64,000 nt of DNA from positions 1-64,000 of the forward strand of contig RPFO01001805.1 in NCBI GenBank assembly GCA_009746045.1, in the 5' to 3' direction. Under the pieces are notes generated by a model. That model was not told the DNA's origin, did no database searches, and saw only the letters and a program-made list of their open reading frames with translations. Source of the stretch: Mesostigma viride (lineage: Eukaryota; Streptophyta; Mesostigmatophyceae; Mesostigmatales; Mesostigmataceae). Shown here one piece after another: positions 39,567 through 49,921 of the stretch (position 1 is its first letter; every line of letters begins with the position of its first letter). Both the position numbers and the translations under genes were made by a program.

Positions 39567-40092
39567 ACAGCCTCATGGGATCAATAGCCACAAGTGCACA
39601 CCTAGCCCAGCCCTCATCAATAGACAAGTCTCTGCCTGTAAATTATTAACTTGTAATGAAAAAACGATTCGTGCATGCCCACATCTCATGCAGTGCCACG
39701 GGACTTAGAAAAATCCCGTGGCACACAAAACATAAGGAAAACATGGGGTCACCCTCGCGGAGCGTAGTAAGGGCCCGCAGGTGTGTTGACACGGGAAAAT
39801 GGGGTTTACCCCCTTACTACAAAAACCCAAGGTGACCCCAGGGGTGGGCACCTGGGACACATGGATCCACGGGAAATCATCACAGGTGGCCAGGGTGTGA
39901 CAGTAGCCAGCATACCATCACAATCCCGTGGGGTGCATGGACATGTGTGCAATACATCCATTATTATTCATAATAAAATCCAATTACACATTGTGATGCC
40001 ATGAAATGACTCAATAATGCAAACAGTGTCCATTGCTTTATTCATTTATTCAAAAACAGCTGTAATTCATGAACTGTCAAGCCACCAAAGGT
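39567..40092. other. Intergenic region with CCACGGGA hairpin
   Basis: No gene. At 39697-39722 CCACGGGA and TCCCGTGG form a hairpin around CTTAGAAAAA. A related stretch lies at about 42921-42947. Further copies of the CCCACGGGA/TCCCGTGGG motif occur at 36411, 37098, 39867, 39923, 41556 and 45213. AATAAA-type signals (about 40040-40060 on the reverse strand) probably end the gene at 40093. Confidence 0.5.
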
Positions 40093-41088
40093 CTACGTCT
40101 TCTTCTGGCCGGCCTGGGCGGCCTGGGCGGCCTGGGCGGCCATGCTCTCTGCGATTTGAGCGTGTGTGAACCCCATAGTCGCCATGTGGTTCAACATCCT
40201 TTGCAGGGCGTTTATTCCAGAAGCAACTTCAGCGTCACTAGGGACAGGCTTGCTCCCTGACCCCTGCCCAGCTGCTGGCTTCTCCCCAGGAGTGACAGGT
40301 GCAGGCTTCTCCTCCTCGCTGGCGGGTGCAGGCTTGTTTCCAGCACTGGGTGCAGGCTTCTCCTCAGCACCGGCTGCAGGCTTCTGGGAAGGGACGGGGG
40401 TCTTCTTGATGGCGAATGACCTGTCTGCCGGGCTCGGCGTGATTTTTGTTAGCTTTACGCGTCGTCCCACCGGTGGCGACTTCCTTGCCCTCTTGGAGGA
40501 GGGAGTGGATCCCTCCTCCTTCTTTACCACTACCTCCCACTGCATGGGCGGGGGGTCGTTGGTTCCGGTAACGTCGACCTCCTGGGCTGCGAGGATTTCT
40601 TCCTGCTGCATGCGTTCATTCCACGCATCTCTCGCCATCTTGGCTGTGACGCGATTCCCTGGAGCCACGTTCGCCGTCCCCCTAAAGTTCTTGAGAAAGT
40701 CACGCATCCTTGCGTCGTACTGGCTGTCAATCTTGGACAGTGGCAACCATGCCAGGGTGAGGTCAGAAAACCTCGTCCTCACGTGCATTACCCCGCCTTC
40801 CAGCTTAACGCTGTCGAATTTGTACACCTTTCCGTCGTCGTTGTATGCTGGCTCCTCCTCCTCCTCGTCTTCCTCATCTGATGACGAGGAGGAGGAGACA
40901 ATGTCGGCATTTGCCGGCCCCCCCTGGGTGGCCTTGCCCCTAGAGTTTCTCTTTGAAATGTCGTCGACTGTTTCCTGGAGTATATCTCCTACAGCGTGAA
41001 ATAAAGCGGCGATTGGCAGCCGCTTCGCCTGCCTCACGTTATCCTTCATAATATCGCTATCCTTCATCATACCTGGGCTATCGTTCAT
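40093..41088 (-). CDS. Hypothetical protein with acidic run and Lys-Pro-Ala-Pro repeats
   Basis: 331 residues from ATG 41088. The N-terminal 60 residues are helical. An acidic Ser/Asp/Glu run follows. A globular-looking stretch (residues about 85-155; VYKFDSVKLEGGVMHVRTRFSDLTLAWLPL) precedes a basic linker with possible nuclear-localisation sequences (SKRARKSPP, RRVKLTK). Five or six EKPAP/NKPAP-type repeats come next, then a helical Ala/Gln tail. No family recognised. It is intact. Confidence 0.55.
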   Translation of the reverse strand: MNDSPGMMKDSDIMKDNVRQAKRLPIAALFHAVGDILQETVDDISKRNSRGKATQGGPANADIVSSSSSSDEEDEEEEEPAYNDDGKVYKFDSVKLEGGVMHVRTRFSDLTLAWLPLSKIDSQYDARMRDFLKNFRGTANVAPGNRVTAKMARDAWNERMQQEEILAAQEVDVTGTNDPPPMQWEVVVKKEEGSTPSSKRARKSPPVGRRVKLTKITPSPADRSFAIKKTPVPSQKPAAGAEEKPAPSAGNKPAPASEEEKPAPVTPGEKPAAGQGSGSKPVPSDAEVASGINALQRMLNHMATMGFTHAQIAESMAAQAAQAAQAGQKKT

Positions 41089-41745
41089 TGTGTCACTTCT
41101 CTTCGCGTTGCTTGATCAATTAATTCATTGCACGCATGCACGCCGCCTTTGATTCATTTTGTATATGTTTACCACCCCCAAAATTCGATAATGTGCCAAG
41201 TGGGCCGCCAGCCACCCCCTTACAATTCGTCCCAAGTCCAGAATGTGCATTATATACGATTGTGATGCGTGATACTGCATTCGTACGGTGCAAGTACCAT
41301 ATTCTGGCGTCGTACGGTGCAGTATAGGCGCGGCTCTGAATTCGGTGGTCCCGGACTTGAGAAAATTGCCTAAGTCCCAAACACTAAGGCGTATGGGCCT
41401 GCTACCTAAGTGCACAGGCCAAAGTACTTGTCCAAATTGTAATTAAATTATATATCCATGCAAGGCTTGATAAGCACATTGTTCGTGAATGTTTGCATGC
41501 AAGAAACTTTTATTATTTCAATAACATCATGAGTAAATATATGAAAATGCACAAGGTCCCACGGGACTTGCCCTATACTGACTACCATGCGTGCTAGTGT
41601 ACATCACAAATGACAATGATGTGAGTCCTAGGGACTTGTCTTTAGTCCCCCTTCATGGAGCAGGGCCTCATGGAGGGGTTGGAGCCAGACGGGCCAGCTC
41701 GAAAACGCTGGGAGGGGTTGGCACCACGGAAGACCTTCTCCTTCT
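41089..41745. other. Gene-free interval
   Basis: No gene seen. It contains the direct repeat CGTACGGTGCA (about 41281 and 41312) and a CCCACGGGACTTGCC motif near 41556. The AATAA-rich stretch near 41505-41520 (reverse strand) may end the spliced gene to its right. Confidence 0.4.
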
Positions 41746-42804
41746 TCACGACTGGCTCCTCGGAGGTGGGGGGGAGTCAGCAGGGCGCTTTCCCTTGAGG
41801 AAGTCGCTCTTGGGGACCTCCACAACGTCGTCATCGTCATCCTCCACCTCGATGACCTTGGGGGCCATCTTGGAAGGCGTGGTCTTCACCCTCCTGCAGG
41901 TGTTGCCCCTGAGGAACTTGGGCTCCTCCTCCTCCTCCTCCTCCTCCTCCTCCTCCTTGACCACAGCCTCCTGGGGCTGCTGCTCCTCCTCCTGCTCCTG
42001 CTCCTCCTCCTCCTCCTCCTCCTCGGGATCCCGCTTGAACTGGTACCACGGGTCCTCCGCGTCGTCCAACGGCTCCTCGTCGTCCTCGTCCTTCTCAGAC
42101 TCGAGGGCCCCCTCCTCAGCGTCAGACTCGTCCTGGATTTCCTGGAGGCGCCTGCGTGCCTCCTCCTGGATCGCCTTCCTCCTCTCGTCCCTGTCCGCCT
42201 TCCTCACTTGCCACTTGAGTGGCATGTTGTAGCGAGGGTCGGACTCGCAGGGGTCCACGGGCCTGGGGATGTTCGGAGCAGTGAAGAGGTTCTCCTTCTT
42301 GGAGAAGAAGCAATTGACGCAGAGCTCGCGCTTCCAGTTGGCGTTGGGGAAGAAAGCCCACGGAGCGGTCTCATCCCCGCACTCTGGGCAATCAGGAGGG
42401 AAAATCGGCTTGTGGTCGATCTCGTTGTTCTGCAAAGTGGGGTGGGCAGCACAAAAAATGACAAGGGGCAGTGCGTCTTGTTAGAATCCACAGGAGGAGT
42501 GCAAAAATGCAGCCAAAGTCAGCAAAAAACGCAAGGAAAAGAAGTTTACCTCGAGCATGTGCTCGCAGAGGATGCATTCCGTGTGGTAGCCACCGATATC
42601 CTCGGGGACCTTGCGAAACTTGTCAATGGGGAGCAAGGTATTGCAACAAATGCAAATGGACAGCACTTCTGCGACTGGCTTGTTTTCCTTGTTCCTTTTT
42701 GCGAGAGCTGCGTCAAAAGCGTCGTGGAGCTTGTCTGTCATATCGTGGACTTTGACTCCATTGCCTGGGTAAGCGCGGACTGGGAAACGCTTAGTGCGGG
42801 CCAT
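41746..42804 (-). CDS. Zinc-motif and acidic-repeat protein with one intron
   Basis: Exon 1 42804-42550 and exon 2 42429-41746 are joined by a 120-bp intron (42549-42430) with GT (GTAAAC) and AG (TTTGCAG) borders. The exons sum to 939 bases, 313 codons, in frame. Exon 1 has C-x2-C and C-x2-C (CICCNTLLP, CILCEH). Exon 2 begins with CPECGDE and CVNCFFSK, giving two zinc-ribbon-like units. The rest is a long Glu-rich, Gln-rich stretch and an acidic, basic-tipped tail. A eukaryotic intron fits a host gene, or a viral gene adapted to nuclear expression. It faces the RING gene at 43621. Confidence 0.7.
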
Positions 42805-43620
42805 TGTGTTTTGGTGCTAAGGGGTTGGTTTTGCTGAGAGCTTTTTGGCTATGGCGGTTTGGCTTGCAGAATGCCCTTGGATGCAAAGGGGGAAGTGTTT
42901 TATACCTTCCCCGTGGATGACGCATGGGACTTGTGAAAAATCCTGTGGTCGCCGCTGTGACAGGCTGGTAACGGCAAAACGGCCGTGGAAATCCACGCGG
43001 TGAAGGCCGCGGGCCGCGTGAATCCGCGGGAAATCTGATACGAAACCGCCTTTCCCGCGTCACGCCACGCTGGCCTGGCATGTAACCGCCGTTTCCCGCG
43101 GCACTCCACGCTGGACAAGTTCAGAAAACCGCCGTTTCCCGCGTCACGCCACGCTGGCCTGGCATGTAACCGCCGTTTCCCGCGGCACTCCACGCTGGAC
43201 AAGTTCAGAAAACCGCCGTTTCCCGCGTCACGCCACGCTGGCCTGGCATGTAACCGCCGTTTCCCGCGGCACTCCACGCTGGACCGGCACGTAACGGCCG
43301 TTTCCCGCGGCACGCCACGCTAAAATCGTGAAGTAACCGCCACGCCAACTTGTCAGTCCCGAGCCGCGGCACGAGAAAACGGAGATCCCGAGATCTTCCA
43401 GCGGATTTTTTGGCGCGATTCCTTGTACGGCGTGCTGTCTCACGGGAAATCTCCTGCAAAACGCCTGTTCAGGCCAATCGCACGGTCACGAATCGCCCAA
43501 AAACTTTGAGGCGGAGAAGGGTCTTCGAAGTGTATATGTGCCCAACCACCACGCCTCCACGAGCACTCACCACTACACACCGCCATAGCCAAGAAAGCTC
43601 ACTACATCTCTCAGAACACG
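42805..43620. promoter_or_regulatory. Divergent promoter with ~43/86-bp tandem repeats
   Basis: No gene. Between 43081 and 43310, CCGCCGTTTCCCGCG followed by GCACTCCACGCTGG or TCACGCCACGCTGGC recurs every 43 or so bases, giving an ordered 86-bp higher unit repeated about two and a half times. A decayed hairpin CATGGGACTTGTGAAAAAT...CTGTGG lies near 42921. It may be a regulatory array for both divergent genes. Confidence 0.5.
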
Positions 43621-44846
43621 ATGCCTAGGACTGGATCCGCTTCTAACTGTCATGGTAGCCAGGGTTTGAGGGGGGCAATGAGGCCTGTGCCTCGCCCACT
43701 TCCAAGGGAAGGAACTCGCGACAGGCCATACGACGCTGAGCAGGAGCAAGAGCCGGGTAATGTTCCTTTTCCTGTCCTTTTCCGTCTTTTCCCGTGGAGA
43801 GCTGTCGTTTGCAAGTGGGTTTGCCCCCAAAAGCTCACTCCTTGTGTGGTTTTCCGTGGCTTATAAATTTGTTTGTTTTTTCAATGCTTGCGTTTTTTTT
43901 TTTTTGCTTTTTTGTTTTGCTTGCAGAAGAAAGCCGTGACGCCAAACGGCTGAAGGAGATGCCTATGAGGCAGAAGGTCTCCACTCCCACCGCCCTCCGC
44001 GAACGCTCTTGGCAGGAGAAATACGAGGGGCTGTCCTGCAACGTCAAAAACGCAGTCGTTATCAAGTTGCCGCAGTGCCCCTTCTGCCTGGCCCCCAGCA
44101 AGACGGGGAAGTACGCGAGGCTCGTCGCCCTCATCGACCATCCCCACATCCACGAGTGCAACTGCGTGATGTGCCCCGAGTGCGTGGAGAAGATGAAGGC
44201 GTTCCATCTCACCAAGCCGAACGGCAAGACCACCAACATGAAGTGTCCCATGTGCAGCTGCGAAGTCCTGACGCACTACCACAAGTTCTACCAGATGGAC
44301 CACGCCCTCAACGAGCTGGTGGCCTCCCTCCCCTACGGCTTCTGCGACTACGGCTGCGGAATGTTCCTTCACAGGGAGGACGTCGACGACCACTTCGCCA
44401 CCTGCGAGAAGAACCGCTTCGAGTGCGGTTTCTCCGTCGATATCAAGAGGCAGGACGGCTCCAAGTCCAAGACCGGCTGTTCTTACACTGGCAGGAAGGC
44501 GGACGTGGAGGCTCACATGAAGAGGTGCGCCTACTACCACGAGGCCTGCGCTGTGCTGGAGCTGAAGGAGAAGGCCAAGCAGGCAGATGCTGTCAAGGAG
44601 CGCCTGATGAAGGAAGGCCACGGCGCCAGGGAGGACTTGAGGATGCTCCTCGGCTTCACGGCTGAGGAGATGGACGATATAATGGAGCGACTGGTGGTGA
44701 AGGAGTTGGACCGCGTGGGGAAGCTCCCGTGTGCCAGCTCGTTGCCTGATGGAGGCCAGGCATTCCCAACAGATAGCGAGATACAAAACGCCTCGTTCCC
44801 AGTCCTTGAGGTGTCACAGGGCCCACAGTCTGCAAGGATAGTGTAG
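43621..44846 (+). CDS. RING/TRAF-type zinc-finger protein with one intron
   Basis: Exon 1 43621-43756 and exon 2 43927-44846 (intron 43757-43926, GTAATG...TTGCAG) sum to 1,056 bases, 352 codons, in frame across the phase-1 junction. A Cys-rich RING-like module lies at residues about 75-150 (CPFCLAPSK, CNCVMCPECVEK, KCPMCSCEV). Next come TRAF-type zinc fingers (CDYGCGMFLHREDVDDHFATC, GCSYTGRKADVEAHMKRC). The order matches SIAH/TRAF-like E3 ligases, although pairing of the Cys residues is loose. The C-terminal part is helical. An open frame from 43794 alone would be wrong: its first 40 residues are intron. Confidence 0.7.
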
Positions 44847-45299
44847 GTGACAGATGCCAGCATAAGATGTGCTTGTTTTCAGCACTAGGCAGTTGGAGAT
44901 AGGATGCCAGCATAGGATGTAGATGTTTGCCAGAATTAGGCCAGTAGATATGCGAATGCCAGCATAACACACTGATATTTTTGAATGACTTGGAAAAGAT
45001 GTGAATGTTCTGGCCCAAACATAAAAAATATCTAAGTGCCATAGTATATTTAAGTATCTGTAGTTAGGAACAGGCCACGTGGCAGCCACAAAGCCCGAGG
45101 GTAGCCAGCCGAATCTGTAGTACGAGATCCGACGGTTACGGAACGGACGGGTACGGACAAGTACGGACGGGTACGGACGGATACGGCCAGTACGGAACGG
45201 ACGCGGCACGCGGAATCCCGTGGACCACCACGAGGCCCCCGTGGGTCCCGGCGGTTTTTAGGTTCCAGGGTTAGTATTACGGGCGCCCGTAATACTAAC
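44847..45299. other. Gene-free interval with small repeats
   Basis: No gene. ATGCCAGCATA recurs three times at about 44860-44970. About 45125-45195 has GTACGGACGG-type short tandem repeats (six or so). A perfect 30-bp palindrome closes it at 45270-45299. Confidence 0.4.
45270..45299. repeat. Perfect 30-bp palindrome at retroelement junction
   Basis: The half site GTTAGTATTACGGGC is followed directly by its exact complement. It abuts the abrupt left end of the Ty3-like element. It could be the remains of a terminal inverted repeat or a structure that broke and joined. Confidence 0.8.
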
Positions 45300-45305
45300 G
45301 GCGGC

Positions 45306-47974
45306 GTGTTGTCGCGAGAGTATCCCGCGCAGTTTCCGCCATCAGCATGGCGTGACCCGTTTGGGGAATGTCCTCAAGATATCCGAGCCATCGGTGAGGT
45401 GCAGGTGCAGCAGTTGTTGCGCAGGCATCATGCCATCGACTTGGTAATCGCGGGTTGGGAGTGCCAGGGCCTGAGCCAGGCAGGGCACGGGCGGGGGCTA
45501 GCCGATCCGCGTAGCGCGCTGTTCTGGGAACTGTTGCGTGTGGTGGGACTGTTGCAGTCGCGTCAGCCCCATCCGCCTGCGTATCTGTTTGAGAACGTTG
45601 TGGCGGGTGACAGCCCACATCAGGCGGTGCGGGAGGACTGGGCTACAATCGTGGCACTCCTGGGGGAGCCCATCGTGTGTGACAACGCAGGGCTGGGTGG
45701 GCTCACGCATCGTTTGCGTGCCTATTGGACCAACGTGGCGTGTGCGACCGGTGTGCAGGCGGTCTTGGGGGCCGTAGCAAGGCAGCATCCGAGTGTGTCT
45801 GCGGAGGTAGCATTGCCTTCCCACCTAGTCACGCAGAAGGTGGATAGCGAGGATCGCCCACCGTATGCACGCGTCAACCGGGTCGGGAGCCCCATGTGTG
45901 CACTGCCGACCCTGGTCAGTTACCAAGGGTCGACAGCATACCGTGATCGGGGTAAGGGTCTCGTTTGGGACACTACCACCGGTCTGTTGGTGCAGCCACC
46001 CGCAGAATTTCGTGAGGCCAGCATGGGTTTTCATGTCGGGGCCTCGGCGCTGCCGGGCGTGCTCGAGAGTGAGCGCTGGTCTTTGATAGGCCAGGCTATG
46101 TCGGTGTTGCAGGTCGGGTATGTGCTGCTTGCATCGGTTGCCGTGCGCCAGTCTGGGGGGGCGTCCCCAGCCAATCCGCCTCAGCAGGTTGAGGCGCGCG
46201 CAGCCAAACTGAAGCGCCCTGCAGCGACGGGGACTTCATCAGCATGGGGGTGGCGTCTGCGACAGGTGTGGACTATCATTCTCATGACCGCCCTGCTGAC
46301 CAGCACCGTGCTGGCCGGCGAGCCCACGCTGCATCGGGTAATACACCGTGCGGCACGCGAGGCTCCGGCGGTGGGTGTCACACCAGGTGTGGCAGCCTTT
46401 TCCTTGTTCCACGACGATGCGGCTAGGGCGCCGCATCTTGAGGCACATGCGGTAGCTGTGGGTGATCCCGCGGATACGCACCCCTGGGCTATTGGCGAAC
46501 ACCTTTCTGATGCGCAGCGCTCAGCCATGCTAAAGTGGCTAGGCACTGCAAGGGGGGCCTTCGCTTTCACAAGTGATGAACTGGGGTGTTTCAATGGTGG
46601 GACCATGCGTGTTCCATTGGACACTGACACTCCTTTGTTCCGACGCCAGCATCGCCTGAGTCAGGCCGAGTTGGATTTTGTAGCCGAGCAATGCAAGGAG
46701 TTAGAGGATGCCGGTATCATCAGGCAATCTTCCTCCAGCTATGCTGCTGCCGTTGTCGTTGCGCCCAAGAAGGACGCTATCACCGGGGCATGGACGGGTA
46801 TGCGCATGGCCACCGATCTGCGGTTGCTGAATGCACACACACCCGTGGACCGTTACCCCATGCCACGTGTGGATGATGTCCTGGATAAGATATCTCCTCA
46901 TGTGAAGTTTGTGTCCTCGCTGGACCTGCGTAGCGGCTTTCATCAGATCGCAGTTGCGCCGGAGGATCAGCGGAAGCTTGCATTCTGGGGGGGCGGCAAT
47001 TTGTATGAGTGGGTGCGCATGCCCTTTGGGCACCGCAACGCTAGTGCTGTTTTCCAACGAGCTATGGACAAAGTGCTTGCAGGTCTTCCTTTCGCCGCTT
47101 GTTACATTGATGATGTAATCGTCTTTAGCGCGACATTTGAGGAGCACCTGGCGCACTTGGAGCAGGTTCGCTTGGCTCTCGAGGAGCATAATATGCGGCT
47201 GCACCCTGAGAAGTGCAAGTTCGCCCAGCGGACCCTCTCATTCCTTGGTCATCAGATTGTGCCGGGTGGCCGGACGCCTGATGCCGCCAAGGTCGAATCC
47301 ATTGCGCAGGCCGCCGTACCCACGGATGTCTCAGGGGTGCGGGCGTATTTGGGTTTGGCTGGCTATTACCGAGGTTACATTGAGAACTTCAGCAGCAAGG
47401 TGAAGCCCTTGACCGAGTTACTCAAGAAGGGGTGCGTGTGGGCGTGGGGTCCCGCACAGCAACGCGCCATCGAGACAATCAAGCAGGAGCTCACGTCGGC
47501 ACCGATTCTGCGCGCCCCTGACTATGCTTTGCCATTTGTGTTATATACCGACTGGTCCAAGGTAGGACTGGGTGCGGTCTTGGCGCAAAAGGATGGTGAT
47601 GGGCGCGAGCACGTTATTGCTTATGCTAGTCGCAGCAACAACCCAGCGGAGAGCCGGTATTCTTCCTATGAGGGGGAGGCACTGGCTGTGGTGTGGGCCA
47701 TCAAGCACTTTCGCCCGTATTTATTGGGCGCGTGTTTACTCTGGTGACAGACCACCAGCCGCTTCAGTGGCTAATGACCAACACCAACCTGACGGGTAAG
47801 CTCGCCCGATGGGCCATGATTATCCAGGAGTACCACATGACCATTGTGCATCGGGCCGGCAAGGACCATGTCAACGCCGATGTGCTATCCCGATACGCCA
47901 TGCCTACCACTGTTGACCACACTGGAGCCCGGGCCATGGGTGCCGAGGGCTCGTCGGTTCTGTGGTCTTTGTGA
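45306..47974 (+). pseudogene. Ty3-like pol part 1: cytosine methyltransferase, reverse transcriptase, RNase H (frameshifted)
   Basis: The frame is open through the left junction, with no ATG start. Residues 50-60 (AGWECQGLSQAG) match the catalytic Cys motif of C5 cytosine methyltransferases (motif IV; here E-C rather than P-C). Residues about 94-98 (FENV) match motif VI, and about 125-140 (LTHRLRAYWTN) motif VIII, in the style of DNMT3-type enzymes. The AdoMet-binding motif I is absent, probably truncated. A hydrophobic segment follows. The reverse transcriptase has YIDD near residue 600, and RNase H follows. The frame slips near 47730 and again near 47930. Confidence 0.75.
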
Positions 47975-49752
47975 ACGCTGCTGGGTATGCGGCCGACGAT
48001 GAGGAGGAGGCGTGGTGGCGCAGTGTCGAGTACTCTGTGGCGGACTTCGGCATCAGCGACGACCCGGTGCGGCCGTCGCCATTCACGCCATCCAAAGCTG
48101 TGTGCGCTATGGAAGAGGGTAGGTCTCTGTCCTTTGACATTGATCCTTCTCTGCAGCAGCTGATCGCTGTGCAGGCTCTCTTAGCGCGTAGCTCTCTTGC
48201 TGATTGCTACACCGCTGATATCTGGCTAGATGGTCGAGTTTTGGAGCAAGTGCAGGGTGCTGTCTTGACTCCTACTCCAGTCGATTGGACTCCTGCTCAG
48301 AAGGCGACGGAGTTGAACAGGGTGCAGCACAGGGCTGCAACCTATGGTTGGGAAGATGGGGTTTTGTACAAGCTGTTGGGCAAGCGTAGGGTGGTCGTCC
48401 CACCGCCTGACAAGCGCGTTGCTATAGTGCAGGCGTACCACGAGCGGTATGGTCACTTGGGTGGCAATCGCACGCTCAGCCTCGTACGGACCAGCTATTG
48501 GTGGAATAACATGCGACACACAGTGGCCCAGGTAGTGGCCAGCTGTGTCCCGTGTGCTCGAACCAAGGCTAACTTTAGCGCAGATCATGGTGCCAAGGAG
48601 CTGATGTCGCTTCCCATCAAGGGCTTGTTTTATCGCTGGCACGTCGATCTGTGCGGGCCGTTTCAGGAGAGCCCTGACGGCAACCTCTATGTCATGGTAT
48701 GCGTGGAGAGCTTTAGCAAATGGGTTGAGTTGATCCCCATTGCTGACAAGCATGCCGCTACCACAGCGAAGCATTTTGCAGACATCATCACCAGGTTTGG
48801 GGCTCCCGCGGAGGTAGTCACGGACCAGGGTGGTGAGTTCAGGGGTGAGTTCCAGGAGTTGCTGGATGGATGTCTTATTGATCACCGTCGCACTTCTCGG
48901 GAGCATCCTCAGGCCAATGGTTTGGCTGAGAGATTGGTGCAGACCGTCAAGCAGGCGCTGCGCAAGTGGAGCCTGCAGGTGCCGGAGTCGGCCAGGTGGG
49001 ATCGCGAGTTGGCATGGATTGCCATGGGTTATCGCATGTCTCCCCAGGAGTCTCTCGCTACCTTCTCCCCGTATTTCCTTCTGTTCGGGCGTAATCCTCT
49101 TTTGCCTACGGAGGCACAGGTTGCGCACCCCGAACCCATGGCCTTCGACAACGCTCAGCAATTTTTGGTTGAGGTGCTGGCCAGGGCAGAGACTTTTAAG
49201 AAGGTCATGCCCATCGCGATGAACAACTTGTTCATTGCTCAGCACAGGGACTCCCTGCGCTACGCTCAGCGCCGGGGGGGCACATACATGGCTCGCCAGC
49301 TGCGGTTTAGGCCAGGGCAGTATGTTTTCCTGCGCACTCAGCTGAAGCACACTTTGGATGTGGAGGCGGGGCCCACCATTTTGCGCATTGTGGCTATCAA
49401 ACCATCGGGAGTGGCAATTTTGGAGGGCGCCGACGGGAGCCGTACGACTGACAACCTCAGCAATCTCAGTCCCTGCTCGCTGCCCAATTTGGTCCACGAC
49501 CTCCAACCGCACACGTCTCGCCGAGTCAAGGACGCCCAGTGTCAGGTTTGTCACCGGGTCGATCAGGCGGAGTCCATGTTATTGTGTGATCAGTGTAACT
49601 GTGGTTGGCACATGCAGTGCTTGCAGCCAGTGGTCACCAGCATTCCGGAGGGGGATTGGTTTTGTCCAGTGTGCACCGCTGCGCAGTTTACCTCCCGCAG
49701 CTTGACTGCGGTCACCGCTGCCCTTGTCTTGGTACGATCGCTGTCTTCGTGA
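47962..49752 (+). pseudogene. Ty3-like pol part 2: integrase with C-terminal PHD finger
   Basis: It is in another frame from part 1 and has no ATG start of its own. The zinc-binding N-terminus (HERYGHLGG, CVPCARTKA) leads to an integrase core with D (WHVDLCGPF), D (VTDQGGEF) and E (HPQANGLAERL) at normal spacing. A GPY/F-like segment (LRFRPGQYVFLR) follows. The last 60 residues are a PHD finger (CQVCHRVDQAESMLLCDQCNCGWHMQC, DWFCPVC). PHD fingers read histone tails, which suggests chromatin-directed integration; this is inference. The integrase core itself shows no break. Confidence 0.8.
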
Positions 49753-49783
49753 TGGGGCCGGTCGCCAGCGAGGGGGGGAATCA

Positions 49784-49921
49784 TGGGACAGGTCCTCGCC
49801 CACCCCACAGGGCATGCAGTTAAGGCAGGCACGTCAGCTAAGCTCATTTGGGTTTTACCAAATTAAGCTGAGTGGCCAGCCGCCATGGTGGCGCCGGAGA
49901 TTGTGGCACGCAGACGCGACA
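49784..49921. repeat. LTR-like terminal repeat (copy 1)
   Basis: TGGGACAGG...CGCGACA, 138 bp, directly after a run of seven G following the integrase. The same sequence occurs at 52950-56087, where a transposon interrupts it. I see no target-site duplication for either copy. Confidence 0.6.

Larger units (their letters stand above)
45300..49921 (+). mobile_element. Ty3-like LTR retrotransposon with methyltransferase and PHD finger, decayed and 5'-truncated
   Basis: Order seen: C5-methyltransferase (no start, N-terminus missing), reverse transcriptase, RNase H, integrase (zinc-binding part, catalytic core), PHD finger, then a purine run and a 138-bp terminal repeat with TG...CA ends (49784-49921). 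No gag, no 5' LTR and no target-site duplication are visible, and at least two frameshifts lie in pol. The copy is therefore not autonomous now. Confidence 0.75.

Noticed and set aside
43794..44846. RING gene starting at 43794
   Set aside because: The first 40 residues are hydrophobic Phe-rich intron. The GT-AG junction from 43756 to 43927 gives a sensible ATG-started exon.
45270..45299. Origin of a small circular DNA virus, from TAGTATTAC in the palindrome
   Set aside because: The nine bases lie in the stem of a perfect palindrome, not in a loop, and no replication protein gene is near.
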